A stretch of 64,000 bases of DNA from Gonapodya prolifera JEL478 (GCA_001574975.1 KQ965765.1:125899-189898); one strand, 5' to 3'. Shown: positions 1 through 12,705, counted from the first letter of the stretch. Made by a program: numbers and translations. Notes: generated by a model from the letters alone, not told the origin.

Positions 1-737
1 CTGGAATGACACTGGTTGGTGAGGAAGGGACGCTGGAAATTGTGTGGCAGAGACGAAAACATCTTCGAGTGGATCAGTCGACGATAAAGCGGAAGGTGAA
101 ATGGTGTAGCTTGGTTGTGTGCTTGATTTTCGAGCGACGGGAAGAGGCGGGTTCCGGGGCAGTTGCTCAACGGCTCCATCGGACGCATCCACTGCTCCGT
201 CGTGGGCGCCGTCCGCTACGTAAAGATCGATGTCGCCCTTCATAGCCGCCATTTCCATGGATTCACCATCTCCACCCATTCCGAGCCGCAGCTGGTCAAA
301 GGTGTCTTGATCGAGGACGACTTCCGAAGGACTTCCATTGCTCAAGAGTTCAGGGTGGTGCTGTTGGTTGTGCGACACGAGCTCATGAAAGTCGAAGGAT
401 GTCCCGCAGCAGTTGAACGACCGTATGTATGAGGATTCGTCAAAACTGGTGTTGGAGTTGCCGGTGTGAGCGAGCGCAGCGGGACCAGCACGCATCATGT
501 TCACTGAGCTCGAGGAGTTGGAAAAGGCGTACATGGCGTTGAGAGAAAGGGGTGATATTGAAGATGATGCAAGCAGATTTGAAGTCGACGAATCCATGTT
601 GAAACCAATGGGCGATTGCCCTTCAATCTGACCCTCACTGAATAAAAATCACAAAATCTTTCAGTACCTTTCCTTCAAGACCATTAAGAACAATCATACC
701 TGGAAACCTCCATCACACTCTCTGTCCGATCCTCCAT
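1..737 (-). CDS. Sfp1-like C2H2 transcription factor, 5' part
   Basis: The gene runs off the left edge, so only the N-terminal half is visible. Exon 1 is 737-700 (ATG at 737). An intron with donor GTATG ends in CAG at 638, and exon 2 runs from 637 past base 1. The join keeps frame and gives MEDRTESVMEVSSEG. Around residues 60-80 of exon 2 lies CCGTSFDFHELVSHNQQHH, a Cys-Cys, His-His zinc finger of the type found at the start of the Sfp1-like fungal zinc-finger region. Family knowledge: such proteins are nuclear regulators of ribosome and growth genes. The rest is Ser- and Asn-rich linker. The paired C-terminal fingers expected for the family would lie outside the window, so the exact orthology is inferred. 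An internal ATG at 597 is a less likely start because the spliced upstream exon fits. Confidence 0.75.
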
Positions 738-1555
738 AATCAATTGAATACTGTGATAAAGTTTAAAGGAGAGCTTGAGAAGGGCAAGCATCAGTCATAA
801 ATGCGGGGTGTGGGGGCATTGTCAAACGATGTAATGCGCGACGATTAAGGAGCCAAGCTTGATCTTATCCGCGCGGAAGTGAACTGTCCCCCACATCCCC
901 AATTCCTTACAATCCAGCAACGATCGTGGACTCGAGCAGTCATACTCTATCCCCAAAGATATATTATTTGGTCCAATGGGCCTTTCGTGGGGTGTTTCAA
1001 CCGTCCCAGCAACCCACTCGAATTCGCTGAGACAGGGCATTCACCCGCCCAATGCCGCCGTCCTGATCGACATGAAGAAACACCACTACATCCATGCTTC
1101 CAACCGATTGCCGCTTTCTTCTACTGAAGCCTGCTTCCGGATGACAGCTACTGAAGTTCACATGCCGAGGATGGAGTCCTCACCTGGACCAGTTCTGTCT
1201 CCCTGATTCGACTCGGTTCGAAATGTATTCCGGTAATAGAGCAGCAGCAAGAGTGTGATTCGCAGTCTCGGATAGTGGTTGAGGATAAGCAGTCAATTTG
1301 TCGGTGCCACGAATCTTGTGAGGGTTTGGGTCTATGACCACAATAAACAACGACCCCAAACACCGCATAGTACGAATTGAAGAAAGCTTTTTGTACGAAA
1401 AAGAAAAGCTTCGGAATGTACCAACTGATTCTTGTCAGCTCTTCGGGTGGTGGCACCGCGTTTGCGAAGGGACCGGCATTCGCAGACACGTTTGTGGCCG
1501 TCGCCAGGTGCCAGGTAGCGACTCTCCTACCCTTCCTTTAATTTCTTCGTTCTTC
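738..1555. other. intergenic, no gene seen
   Basis: This 0.8 kb lies between the start of the Sfp1-like gene and the stop of the SGNH hydrolase. Short open frames occur on both strands, but none has a recognisable motif or splice structure. It probably holds the promoter and 5' leader of the Sfp1-like gene and the 3' end of the hydrolase. Confidence 0.5.
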
Positions 1556-2584
1556 TCATTTCCTACTGCGGAATTCGCTTACAATCGTGTTTCCTACAAG
1601 TTCCCCTAATGCGTCGTACCCCACTCGCCTGGGATGAACACCGTCCGCCTGCCACAGCTCTTTCCTCTTGGCGTCTGGGAGTGATGTGAGAGGGTACTTC
1701 CGGTCAAGGTCCAGAAGCTTAAGGCGAGGGTGGAAGCCGTTGCAATATCCGCGAATAAGTTTGTTGAGCTTCTCCCGAAGAGGAATGAGATCGGCATACT
1801 CCTCATTGCCGGGATTCTAAAAACGAAGTAAAATAGGTTTGTCAGTGTCAGGCTACCACTGTTGTGGGGGAATCTGCAAACATCACAGCTCACAGCAATC
1901 TCCGGCAAAGTGCACCCAAACACCCGCGTTTCCTCTCCGTGCAACAGCGCTGACTCCCACAGTCCCTTCAACTCCTGGAAGACATCCTCGGGTTTCTCCT
2001 GCCACTCCACGAGGTCGTTCAACCCGCCAAGAACGATCACATGCGAGTACTCCTTCTTTTCCTTCTCTGCTTTCGAGAGCGAAGCGCTGAGTCGAGTCCG
2101 AAACTTGCCGTCGGAGGGGTGGACGCAGTCTCCAGAAACGGCGTTGATGTCTTGCGAGTGAATCCGATTCCATGTCGATACGTTACAATTCAGTCTGCAT
2201 CCGACGTACACAGGGGCAACGAGATTGCCTCACCGACTCTCACATTCCACCCGAGCTCCTTGTTCAAGACGTCCCTCATTTTCATTGCGTACGGGTGCGG
2301 ACTGTGCCGATTGCAAGTCCATCACAACGGGAGCCAAGTTTGAGTCCGACCAGAGGACATTCCGCCGATCGCAGACACGATTCAGCCATATAATCAAACC
2401 CGCTGAACGTGTCAAAGAGTACTCACTTTGTCATAACCCACTGGCCCTTGCCGTCCTCCCCCTCGATCTCAAACACCGAGTCCTCGCACAGACCTTCCGT
2501 CCACGAATCCCCGAGGCACAGAATGCGCGCATCGTACTGGAGTGATTCGAGTGTCTTCTCGTCGACGACGTCGGAGTTGGACAT
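1556..2584 (-). CDS. SGNH/GDSL-family hydrolase
   Basis: Four exons (2584-2427, 2301-2234, 2150-1894, 1816-1556) join to 744 nt, a closed frame of 247 residues. Block I is ILCLGDSWTEGL near residue 20, with the nucleophile Ser in GDSx. Then come HPYAMKMRDVL and an invariant-Asn-type block VDINAVSGDCV. ILGGLND follows, with Gly and Asn of the oxyanion hole, and DGVHPRRVGYDALG near the C terminus supplies the catalytic Asp and His. The length fits small single-domain SGNH esterases or lipases. No signal peptide is evident, so an intracellular esterase is likely; the substrate cannot be told. The start at 2584 is the first Met of the conserved exon. The gene is divergent from the LtrA-type gene, 1.2 kb away. 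Confidence 0.85.
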
Positions 2585-3800
2585 GTGGTGGTAGGCGTGT
2601 CGGAAGCTGGGTGAATTACGGCTTTAGTTGGTGGGAGCGGAATCAATGTCTGCCGATTTCCAGAATTATAATTGCAACTCAGGTCTCCCCCCTCTCGTGC
2701 TCTTAATTGCACACATGTTCCTTGCTGTTCAGAAATATTTCGTATTGTTACTATGGAGACGTGTACTGAATTGATACAGGGAAGAGTCGATCACAAATGT
2801 AGTTTCAATTGTTACAGGAGCACTCCAAAAACTCGCGACTTTCAAACAATCATTATGGGTACGCTGTATCTCCTGAGTGCAGTCTTCTGCATATTTGAGT
2901 ATGATTGGAACCCGACAGTATGTAAGGCTCTTCATGGAACATAAACCCGGGATGTCGCATTTGATTTCAGTTGACGTATGTAACGAACGTCCAGTTCGGT
3001 TTTTGGTTACGGATTCCCCTCGCGGACACCCAGAATCGAGCCACGAACTTTCATTGGTTTCAGTTTGAATTAAAAAGGGAGAAACGTCGCCATCGAGTGG
3101 TGTATAGTCCTCATCGAGTCACAACGCGAACGAGGAAGGCAAACCCTCCCCGCCCGCACTGCTCGGCAGATTTGCACTCAAAGAATTTCGCGTCCCGGGA
3201 CTCTTCCAACCGCAGGGAAACCCCCAGAGAGCCTGGAGCGTCCCATCAAAGTGCGGGATGTTTCTGGTGAGCCGTAGCACCTCTCTGTGCTTGTTCACTA
3301 GAACTGTTGGCGAGGCGGATGCGAAGACCTTCACCCCCAGCTCGAAAGAAGGCGGGCACAGGACCTTAAGCCTTCGCGGGGGCGCGTGGCGCGGCGCCCG
3401 CGAAGGCGGCACAGGTTCACGACAGAGTCGATCATCACCGTGAGCCCACCTCCCGTTTGTTTTGCGGGAATTGCCGAGTACCGATCGACAGCGAAGGTTG
3501 GAGAAAAGTTGGGCCGCAAAAGAAAAAGGCCACCCTGCCACGCAGAGCCACAATTCGAAAAGGACCTCTCTCGCAGACTTTCGGCAGCCAGAATTTGAAC
3601 TACAAAGCCTTAAGAGTCACTGGCTCCTATGTATTCTATGTTTCTCAAGTAATCCAAATTGTTCAACTACTCCAGCGCAGGGCAACCGTATGACATTTCT
3701 TCTTGACAATGACCCAGAAAATGGAGAGTTATTTCGATTTTAGCTTTAGATCAGGTTTGGATGAGGGGTTGCAGGCAAGGCTTCACATCTCAGCGAATTC
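2585..3800. other. divergent intergenic region with a GC hairpin
   Basis: This 1.2 kb separates the SGNH hydrolase (-) and the LtrA-type gene (+), so it should carry both promoters. I see no supportable gene. It contains a strong palindrome at 3370-3407 (listed separately). Several short frames are open on both strands around 3120-3550, but they lack splice logic or known motifs. Confidence 0.45.
3370..3407. repeat. perfect 11-bp inverted repeat, GC hairpin
   Basis: The left arm gccttcgcggg (3370-3380) is exactly complementary to cccgcgaaggc (3397-3407), with a 16-nt GC-rich loop. It stands alone in a divergent intergenic region. It could be an operator-like site, an RNA hairpin in a leader, or the relic of a small insertion; the sequence does not decide. 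Confidence 0.8.
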
Positions 3801-6800
3801 ATGAACCCACTTGTGGACAAACCGCTCGATCGTTCGCGAGATGGCGACCCCCAATCTACGCGGACACTTTCTCCCATCGACTTTCTCTCCATGCCCCCGC
3901 CTCCCTCGATCCTTGTACGACCACGTGACTCGGCAGTTCCACCGTCGAGTACGGACGGATCATCAGACCAGCCGGGAGCGAATCAACTCGATCAGAGTCA
4001 CTCATCGAATGATGCGATCTTGAAGTCGAGTCCTAGTAACGTCGTAAAGACTCTGGACGGCTCTGTCGTGATCACCTCGACGCGACCGGTTTCGGTCTTA
4101 GGAGGTCCAACCTTTCTGACACCACCGACCCGCATTGGGTTCACCGAGGACTCTACCGGCATTGGGGATCAGCGCTCATTGGTTGATTCCCCTGGGAAGG
4201 TTTCTGATGTCCCAAACCCACGGCAAGATCTCCTCCTTGGCATTCTTTCCGACCAGAATGCCACCCCTAACAGCGACTCTGCGGGCATGGGCATTGGCGT
4301 CACCTTTCACCCGACAGTCTCCATGGTGTCTACTGCGCAAACTCGACCTCGGTTCGGGAACGGAGCTGGTGTTCCGAACTTGGCTCTCCTTCGCCGCCAA
4401 GGCATCTTCGGCGTTGGATCAGTCCCACGAACACTCTCGATTGACTCAAGCATGACCACTCACTCTCATCGGTCTTACTTTTCTCTCAAAAAGGAGTTTG
4501 AGCGAATAGCGAAGAATTCCCCTCAACCGTTTTACCGAAAACGTCACATATTTCGGTTTCCCATGCTGCTCTTCGACTTTGGGGAAGAAGATCAGGAGCA
4601 TAGAGCAAGTTGGGAAGGTGGGATACCGTTGTACTCTACTGTCGCGCTTGCAGCTCTGGACCCCTTCACCCTGTGTTCGTCCAGAATTGTTTTACGACCT
4701 GCTCTACGTTGGCGCCATCATCCGCGTGGACGTCATATTCGGCTACGAGCCAACTCTCCACGGGATCGTTGTCGTCGCTGTCTACTTCCTCATATTTTGG
4801 TGGTCGTGGAATCTTGTCAACGGGTACTATTCCCGGTTCTCCGCAAACGACAGGATCCATGGACTGCTAAACTGGATCCACATGCTCGTGAGTACTCCGA
4901 ACGCGCATCAAATGAGATGAAGGATCATTCTGAGAAACGTTTCTTTTGATTCAAGGGTGTTATGGCAAGTCCGTTTCTTTCACCAGCACGAATTTGACGA
5001 CTGAGAGTAACAAATAAGCTTTTGACCGCACAACAGTGGGACTGACGTCGCAACTGCCATTCAACTATAAGCAACAGTTCAGCATCGCTTGCATTGTTTC
5101 CCGAGTAGGTGACGTTCCCATTCAAAGTCGTTCTAATCTGTGGCTGATCATATTCTTTAGATACCCATCTTGCTCATGTACCTCATGGTCCAAGGAGGAA
5201 TACCTCGCGCCCGAGTGTACTCCGTCTACGCCATCGCCGGGCTCACAATCTCCATCGCTCTCTTCACCGCCGCCGCATGCCTTCCTCGCACCAAAAACGG
5301 TTTCATTCCCGCCACACGTAGTTCGTCTGACAGTCCCGTCGGCTATGTCGGCACGCTCGGGAATGGCACCACCTCAGGACTACCCACAACTGCTGATCTC
5401 TCAGCCGTTCCCGCTGCCGACGTTTTGGCAATGGTGCTCTGGCTCCTCGCTGTTATGGCAGAAATGGTGGGAACGCTATTTGTGACCAAGAAGCGTAATC
5501 GGATCCGCATTCACGTCGGACACGTGGCGGAGCGGCATGGACTATTTGTGATTTTGCTTCTTGGGGAGAGCGTTGTGAACCTCATCACGGGTCCTCTCCC
5601 AGTGGTACGTCTTGTTCTCTGCTCGGTATTCGATGCTTTTTGAGCAACGATTGTGTTGAAGCTCCCAGAACACTGGTTCTACCACCTCTTCTCGTTTCTC
5701 ACCGCCTGGTGTCTCATGCTGCAATACTTCGACACCCAGCCCTTCGATGCGTCTACTCACATCATGTCCCGCTCTCGGTGGGGAGGTAGAGCGATCATCG
5801 CGTTACACTTTCTCCTGTCGTGTGGAATCCTGAGCTTAAGCGTAGGGAACAGGATGCTCTCCTATGCCGCGATGTGAGTGAAGCTCCATTATCTTTGCTT
5901 ACAGAGCAATTTAAAAAGTTTACCATGCCGTCATTTCAGATGCCCTCACATTCCGGACGCCAATGCTTGCGTTTCGAACTTTTGGACAGTCGACCAATTC
6001 CCCTATGTGGTTCTTCTATGCGCTGGGGCGTCGATTTCGTTCTTCATCTCCCAAGTCATTCGCGCGATACACCAAGGAATTCCAGACAATCGTCAAGGCC
6101 GCATCCTCGTCGGTTTGCGCGTCATACTCTCTCTCTGCATGCTCCTAGTGCCATGGTTTGCGGGAGACTGGGAGGCAACCTGGTCCGCCGCTATCATTGC
6201 AATCATGGCGACGTTACAGATCTTGTCTGACCATTTGTCAACGGAAGGAGCTGAAGATTGGGAAGCCGAGCTCGTCAAAGAACGAGAGGAGCGCGGAATG
6301 GAGCGTTTGGAACGAGATTTGGAAAGAGCGAGAATGAGGGCTGTGAGGCTGGGACTTGAGACGGGACTTGCAGATGCTTCCGGGCAGGAACAGGAGAGGG
6401 GAGTCTTCGGTCTCGACACACTCGACGACTACGATGGTTCAGACTCCGAGATAAGTCATGATTTGGAGACTGGGTTCTTCGAAGAGGACTCTCGAGAATC
6501 GCCAACACCAGCTGAGCACGGCGGCGACGGTTCCACAGAGGAGAATGGCAGTAGCGACCACCACAACAGTCCTCGTATGATCAACCACTCAGAAATGGCA
6601 GAGCGTAGAGCGATGAGCGGGTTTGACGCCGACGCCGACAAACGTGACCCAGACTTTCTCCGATCAACGGACGAGCTGCTTGTGAAAGGGTTCACCTTTG
6701 CACCTCCGAAAATCGTCGAACCAACGACTCAACAGTCAAGTATCCGACGAAGAAGCACGTCGTTTGCCCCTCATACAATGGACAGCCAAGAGCGAAGAAT

Positions 6801-6993
6801 GTCACGCCATACTTCGCATTCTCCATCGAGACTTCGATCACGTACACCCTCTAATACCACTGTTCGAAGTCGATCACATCGTCGTGAATACTCTCACAAC
6901 GGTGAAATGTACCATAGTGACTTGGATTCGGACGAGGCTAGCGCTCGGTCAATTCGATCTCAAGCGCATACCAGCTCGAGTGTTAGTTTATAG
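3801..6993 (+). CDS. LtrA-family (low temperature requirement A) membrane protein
   Basis: Seven exons (3801-4617, 4685-4887, 4956-4968, 5037-5104, 5161-5604, 5662-5873, 5940-6993) sum to 2811 nt and 936 residues with phase closed. A Ser/Pro-rich cytosolic N terminus (about 270 residues) precedes the family block WEELFYDLLYVGAIIR. Many hydrophobic segments follow (VVAVYFLIFWWSWNLV, IPILLMYLMVQ, LLLGESVVNLITGP). After the last membrane segment there is a charged, coiled-coil-like stretch (KEREERGMERLERDLER) and a long acidic then Arg/Ser-rich tail. LtrA proteins (PF06772) are polytopic membrane proteins of unclear biochemical role. Exon 3 is only 13 nt, and it is needed to keep the frame through MLGVMAMGLTSQLPF. 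The long tails are typical of fungal members and may be phosphorylated. Confidence 0.85.
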
Positions 6994-7285
6994 AAAGGAC
7001 CAAGTAAGGAACAGTACTGCATAGACGCACTCTATTACTGTACATATGCATATCGCTTAGAAAAACGAACGAACGCATGTCCCAAATGGTGTTTGCAATT
7101 TACAGTGGCTTCTTGTGTCGGGCTTTGCTCCAGCGTTATTGGGTATTTTTGACAGTTTCATAAATTTCTCAATGTTCACAGTCTCTCAATGAAAACACCC
7201 TTTATTTCTGAGGGTATGAAAATTTCAAAGCATCCCATGCGCGAAGTTCCCCAGCTCAAAACTTGATACAACCTAAACCCCTGAA

Positions 7286-10200
7286 TCAAATGTAGTATAT
7301 CATTTTGTTCCAACCTAACATGCACGGGGTATCAATGATGATTGTACAAGCTTGATTGTGGATCGCTCTACTGTACTCACCAGTTTGTAAGTTTGGACCG
7401 ACTGGTACAAGATTTTTGTTGAACTTGAATAACTCAGGAGGCACTAAAACAGCAGCGAACGGTGTTATGATCCCGAGCGACCCACTATGCGAGCAATGAT
7501 TCTTACGTTCTCCTTTGTTGACGTACATTCGAGCTCGATCTGGCACACATCAATCAAATGTGGGCGACTTTTCAACCGTCATCGCTCATTCGAAAACTTA
7601 CATGCCAAGAGATGAGCGTAGTACGTCGGAGGCACAGGCGAGACAGACCTCGTAGCTCTTGCATATGCATGGCAGAGGCTGTGAGTGAACTGCACTCCGA
7701 TAATGTTAGTTAAACATTGCGGTTGCCAGTATGTTCCGGAGCTCACCCCTTCCAGCACGGCTTGAGACGGGTTGTTTTCGTCGAGAAGCACATAATAATG
7801 AGTTGGGCGAGTTGTTCCTTGAATTCCAGCGTGGGAGACGAGGTAGAAATCCCATTCGAAAGGGTGCGTCACAACTGGAGAATGCAAGATATCAATCAGG
7901 TACTCCTTGAGAGATGCATAGCCAGTATTACTCACCAGAGTCCACCACCGTTCCAGCGAGACCTTGGCAACATATTAATATGGTGAAACAACCTTGTTGA
8001 ATGTGTATACTCACGTTGCCGTTGCGGTCTCCGTCTCGCGAGTTTTCCACGAATACCTGTGGTCATGTTGGTAAGCCATAGACTGATGATGGCTGTTAAT
8101 ATAGTGTGTATGAACAAAACTGACCTTGGTGTGGTGTCGCTTGGTCTGTACGATGAACGTAATCTTGGGACTCTGTAGTATTACGTGTGTACCGCTAGCT
8201 GGGGCATAAACAGATGAAGAAGCACTCACGTAACCCTTCTCGAGCTTCATACATGCAGGCTTAATCTGAAGAACTTCATGCTCGAACACCGGCTCAAATT
8301 GGCCCTCTGAGACACCATCTCAATAGAAGATGAGCCGCTCTGGCTTGATGCAATTGAATGCAAAGAACGCGATGAGAGACTCGCGAACAATTTCCTCGAC
8401 ATTGACAATGATCTCATTCTTCGGGGCTTGAAGCTTGATCGTAGGGTAGTATCTGTGTGTATGCCGATGAGGAAAGATAGATGGACATACGCTAGACAGA
8501 TGTCACTTTGCTCATCTCCCGATTCAGCGTGGCGACCACTGCGGCGAAGGAGGGAATGGACTCTGACTGGGCAGTGTAGTGACTGACCACCATAGTAGGT
8601 GCGTTTGCGACGAAGGGTGCTGGTGGATCCTTGAGCTGTAGAGCGATGCAAAATGAGTTGATCAAGACAAATGATTGATTCATTGAAGCGCCAAATATTT
8701 CTCACAGTCTTAATATGCCACCAAGCTTCGTGTTGACTTTCAAAGCCACATCGTTGAGGTACTACGAGAGCTAGAGATGCATAAATCAGATGAACAAATA
8801 TTGTGAGGAGAACTGCGGTTACCTGAAGTTTGACTTGTCTCTCACCTTGTTTCCCGATTGACGAATGTTTTTAAGCTGGAGCACTTGACTGTTTTCGATT
8901 CTCTGTGAATTGTGTAATTGGTGAACGATCTAATGCAACTAAACTTCACCTTGGGACACCGAGATGCACGTCCATGAGGTCTTTCAAGTCTGTGTAATAC
9001 TCGCCCCGACTAGGAACAACGAAAAAATGATGACCGGGTCTGCACCAAACTTGTTTTGGCACTTCAAACGCTGTCAAAACTTAGCACTTCGGGTAAAGTA
9101 TTGGACTTTTGCTTGTAAGTTAACTCACGTTGCGACGGATGTTCCCTATGACCGTCTCAATGTTCCTGCACTCATTCCGGCAGTACTCCAATGCCATGTC
9201 CTCCACTCGAGTGAAGCCGATACCAGTGTCTCCAAAGTTCTGGCGCATTGCTCCATCGAACTGAAAAAGGAGAGTGTCAAATATGCCGGGTTGTCTGGTG
9301 AGATTTTACTCACCTCCCACAGCTGCTCGCCGCTCAGCTCGCGCGCTTGGAACATGAGAACGTATCCATACGAAGTCATCTGCACAGGAGTGTAAAACTA
9401 TTCGAAGAATGAATCATGATTAGTACCAACCTGCTAACAACTGGAAAAATGGAGTAAATAAACCTTGATGGGGCGTCCACTGCCCAGCAAGTTCCATACG
9501 CAGTCTCGAGGTTGAGTACCTAAGAAGTCGCCGATGGCTGTTGAGAATTATTATCTAAAGCGTTGAAGGAACTTCTAAAACATAGCGCTTGCGATCCGTA
9601 GAGAAGATCAGGTGCAGGAAGCACCCGTCCTGGAACCCTTACCATGTTTTCATCCACATGCATGTTGGGATCTCAAAGTTCAGGGTTCCGTGCGTATTTC
9701 AGGTTTGCAAACTACAAAGACGACGAGATGGAAATGACAATCACTTGATGGCGCAGTACCGCCTAAATACGTGCCACTCACGCATGTACGAACAGCTTCC
9801 TTGCGCATTTGAGCCTTCTGCGCGGTCGCCCGAGTCATTTCTACATTGGGAAACGTCAACAATCGAAACAGAGCTCAGAATTATCCCAGAATGTACTCAC
9901 TCGTCCTTTCGTTGTTGTTCATCAGTCCCGTGAAGCGAGTCCCAGCTACGATCTTGCATATTTCCATGGGAAAGAAAACGGCTCCCAAAGCACCGGTCAA
10001 TATGAGCAATTGGAGTTTTGGGTATCTAAGTGAGAGGGTCGAGAAAGGTCTTCTGTCAGAATTAAAATGCGTTCTTATGTTGCGAAGTATAACTCACTTG
10101 ATGGTACAGTTGTACTCGTTCTTGAAGAAGTTGACTACGTTGACCTTCCGACCATCTCTCAGCTCAAAGCTGTCGGCATATTCCGTTAATTCTATAAAAC

Positions 10201-11400
10201 TATAACGAAATATTGATCCCTCGACGCTTACCTGTACTCAAAAGCGTTCATATCAGAGACACCTCGAATAGCCTTCCGTATCACGATGTCTTGAGATTTG
10301 CGGTGCTCGAGCTCCACCCTCATGTTCCTGATCCGGGACTCAAGTCTCGCTTGGTCAATAGTTCCCAGTTTCTGTTCCTTCTAGTTGCTGTTTCCGGCAA
10401 CGCCTAGAAGTACCTCTTCAACGAACTTGAGAACTGTCATGTCTCCGCAGAATACTTTTGAATTGAAAGCGAAAGATAAGGCTCAAAGTCCAGACGACAT
10501 GAAAAATCAAGTGCTCACGTTGCACTGAGGTCCACGTTCACCATCACTTTGCCTTTACCAGGTTGCCCACCATCCGTTGGCCGAACACTCTGGTAGAATC
10601 CTCAAATGTCAACACCGCCACCGATGGCGATGTTCTGATCCGGAAAGTAGAGCAATCTTCTGAAAAACGGTATTAAATCATCACTGATCTACCACGGGAT
10701 AAACATTTGGGAACTTACGGTGCCCTCCCTTTCGCGGCGCTCAGATACTCTTGTATCTTGCCAAGCTGCAGGTTGTCTTTTGCCTTTTTGACGACTGTTT
10801 GGAGTGTTGTGAATCAAAGGATGACGCAAGCAGTAAAACAACGCCTGCATGGTCGTACCAATCGTTTAGACCCCGACGTTTTCTGGATCATCGTTCAGAT
10901 TCACAGCATCCTCATAAAATGGAGACATAAACTCTTGGACGCTGTAGAGGTTATTGCGACCATCATATGGTGGTAGCTGACTCTCCAAGTATGCCTTTTG
11001 CTGTTGAGTGAAGTGCTCAACAACAGCCCTGGCAATTTTTATAGGCATTAGTGTTCTGTGCACCACCAAAGCAAAGGACTTACTTGTTCTTCTTGCTTTG
11101 GGTGACTTCTTTGTTCTTTTTGTCCAAATGGTGACATCAAACTTCATTCCAAAACGAGACCAATGCATTAGACAGTCAGTTAAAAAGAGATTAGAAGTTA
11201 TTTCAGAGCCTCACGTGGAAGACAAGAGCGGTGGGCACTTCCTTGAGCTTTGTGTTGTGAGAAAAGGGTCACCCAACCCATACGAAAGTAAACTCAAAGG
11301 GGGCTCCTGTGAGCACATACCAGACAGTAGCTCGCAACCAAAGGGACTGGTCTTCCTTCCCTTGCTGGGTCTGGTCTTGATGGGAAAGTGGTGGGAGTAG
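7286..11400 (-). pseudogene. decayed Argonaute gene (N, PAZ, MID, PIWI remains)
   Basis: Reading the minus strand gives an ordered set of Argonaute segments in many short exons. The N domain has GREGRPV-like residues, FDVTIW, LPPYDGRNNLYSVQEF and VVKKAKDNLQLGKI. PAZ has DGRKVNVVNFFKNEYNC and FPMEICKIVAGTRF. MID has VPGRVLPAPDLLYG and LNDVALKVNTKLGG. PIWI has [49 protein letters not shown] and [18 protein letters not shown], ending in NKMIYYI at 7288. It is broken: stops interrupt strongly conserved blocks (after GGGVDI, after GVAGNSN, after YARNPEL, and at FY*DGVSEG). The catalytic GADVTHP segment is missing between TMVV and IPSFAAVV. Some exon joins do not close in phase. The 5' end abuts a Harbinger element. 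A functional protein is very unlikely. Confidence 0.85.
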
Positions 11401-11589
11401 AGTAGCTGAACTGCACTGACATCAACTCTGCAAGCGCCTCCACATGCTGAGGCATGGCGTAGCAAATATTCTCCATCAAAACAGCTATAACGTCTCCATA
11501 TCACCACCTGTAAATATGTGTTTGAGGAAAGATTTAGTGATGTGGTGACTTCAACCTTTACAAAGGGCGGGCAATTGCAGTGGTGCCTG

Positions 11590-12705
11590 TTGTCCACGAT
11601 TCTGCATTGCGGGGTGAGGACTATATTGGGAGATTTGCAATGGTGATAGTGCATGGGCTAGGAGGTTGTTGCGTATGGAGGTCCATACTTTTAGGGGTTT
11701 AGCCCGCACCCTCTGCTACCCAACAGGACCACTTTGGGACATGAAACATATCTTATTGGAGCAGCAGTTGTTTATTTTCCTGTGCTGGGTTGGGAGGAAT
11801 GAAACAACTGCAGATCTCATTGATCGATTCCAGCACAGTGGTTGAACCATTTCGACATATTTACATAGAGTCCTATTGGCAGTTGTTGGACTTACTGGAG
11901 AGTATCTGATGCAGCGGACTGGTGATGAGCCTTTGCACCCTTGCATTTGGCGCAACTGGAAATTCTCCCCATACTTTGACAGCTGCCTTGGGGCTTTGGA
12001 CAGCAATTAAAGTGCACATTCCAGTGGCTGCACAGGCTCCATTTTGGGATAGGAAGGGGCACTTGAGCCAGAATGTTCTGGTTGCAGTCAACTTCAATGG
12101 ATTATTCAGATTTGTATTACCCGGATGGGAAGGTTCCGCTCATGATGGAGTTGTATTTTGTGACACAATCATGAAGGGACTTGCAATCCTGGATGGGAGG
12201 TTCTATCTCACTGATGCTGGCTATGGTGGAGACCCCTGCCTTCTCATCCCATACAAGACAGTTTGATATCACCTTTGGGAATGAGAATTGGCTAATCAAA
12301 GGTGAGTGCATTTGTTGAATTTTTGATTACATTTGCCCATATCTTCTAACTGTTCCACACAGACCATCAAATCTCAAGGAACTCTACAATCTTCAACATT
12401 CATCCCTTCAAAACATTGTCAAACGCACGATTGGCATCCTGAAGAATCAATTTTTGATTCTCCATACTGTCGCCCTTGTTGATTTTCCAACTCAAGTCCA
12501 ACTTGTGGTTGCCCTAACTGGGCTACACAACTTCATTAGGATGGAGGGAGATGATATAGATGATTGGCTTGCAAAAAGGTGGGATGAAGGGGCTCAGAGG
12601 GCACCTGTTGGAGTGGCATGGGTGGACTACATCCCCCCAGTACCAGGTGTGGCAGAGGCCTTGAATGACCTCCGTGAATGTATTGTGATGGATATGTGGG
12701 CGTAG
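11590..12705 (+). pseudogene. PIF/Harbinger transposase (DDE), broken
   Basis: Family blocks appear in order: an N-terminal RMEVHTFRGLARTLC, QLFIFLCWVGRNETTADL, RFQHSG*TIS, PYFDSCLGALD (first catalytic Asp), RKGHLSQNVL, PGWEGSAHDG (second Asp region), LTDAGYGGDPCLLIPYKT, then ELYNLQHSSLQNIVKRTIG and ALTGLHNFIRMEGDD. An intron at about 12302-12362 is plausible. Several lesions are visible: a stop inside the HSG(E)TIS block, a frame change just after GALD, and stops between PYKT and the intron. In the third catalytic block the Glu expected in NVIER-type sequences is Lys (IVKRT), a change explained by one G-to-A substitution. The enzyme is therefore dead on several counts. Confidence 0.85.

Noticed and set aside
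1148-1489. 113-codon minus-strand frame
   Set aside because: Composition is not protein-like, there is no family resemblance, and it lies in a promoter or intergenic stretch.
7286-11400. TGA read as Trp (alternative nuclear code) to explain stops in Argonaute
   Set aside because: TAG also interrupts the frame, other genes use TGA as a normal stop, and one TGA replaces Arg rather than Trp.
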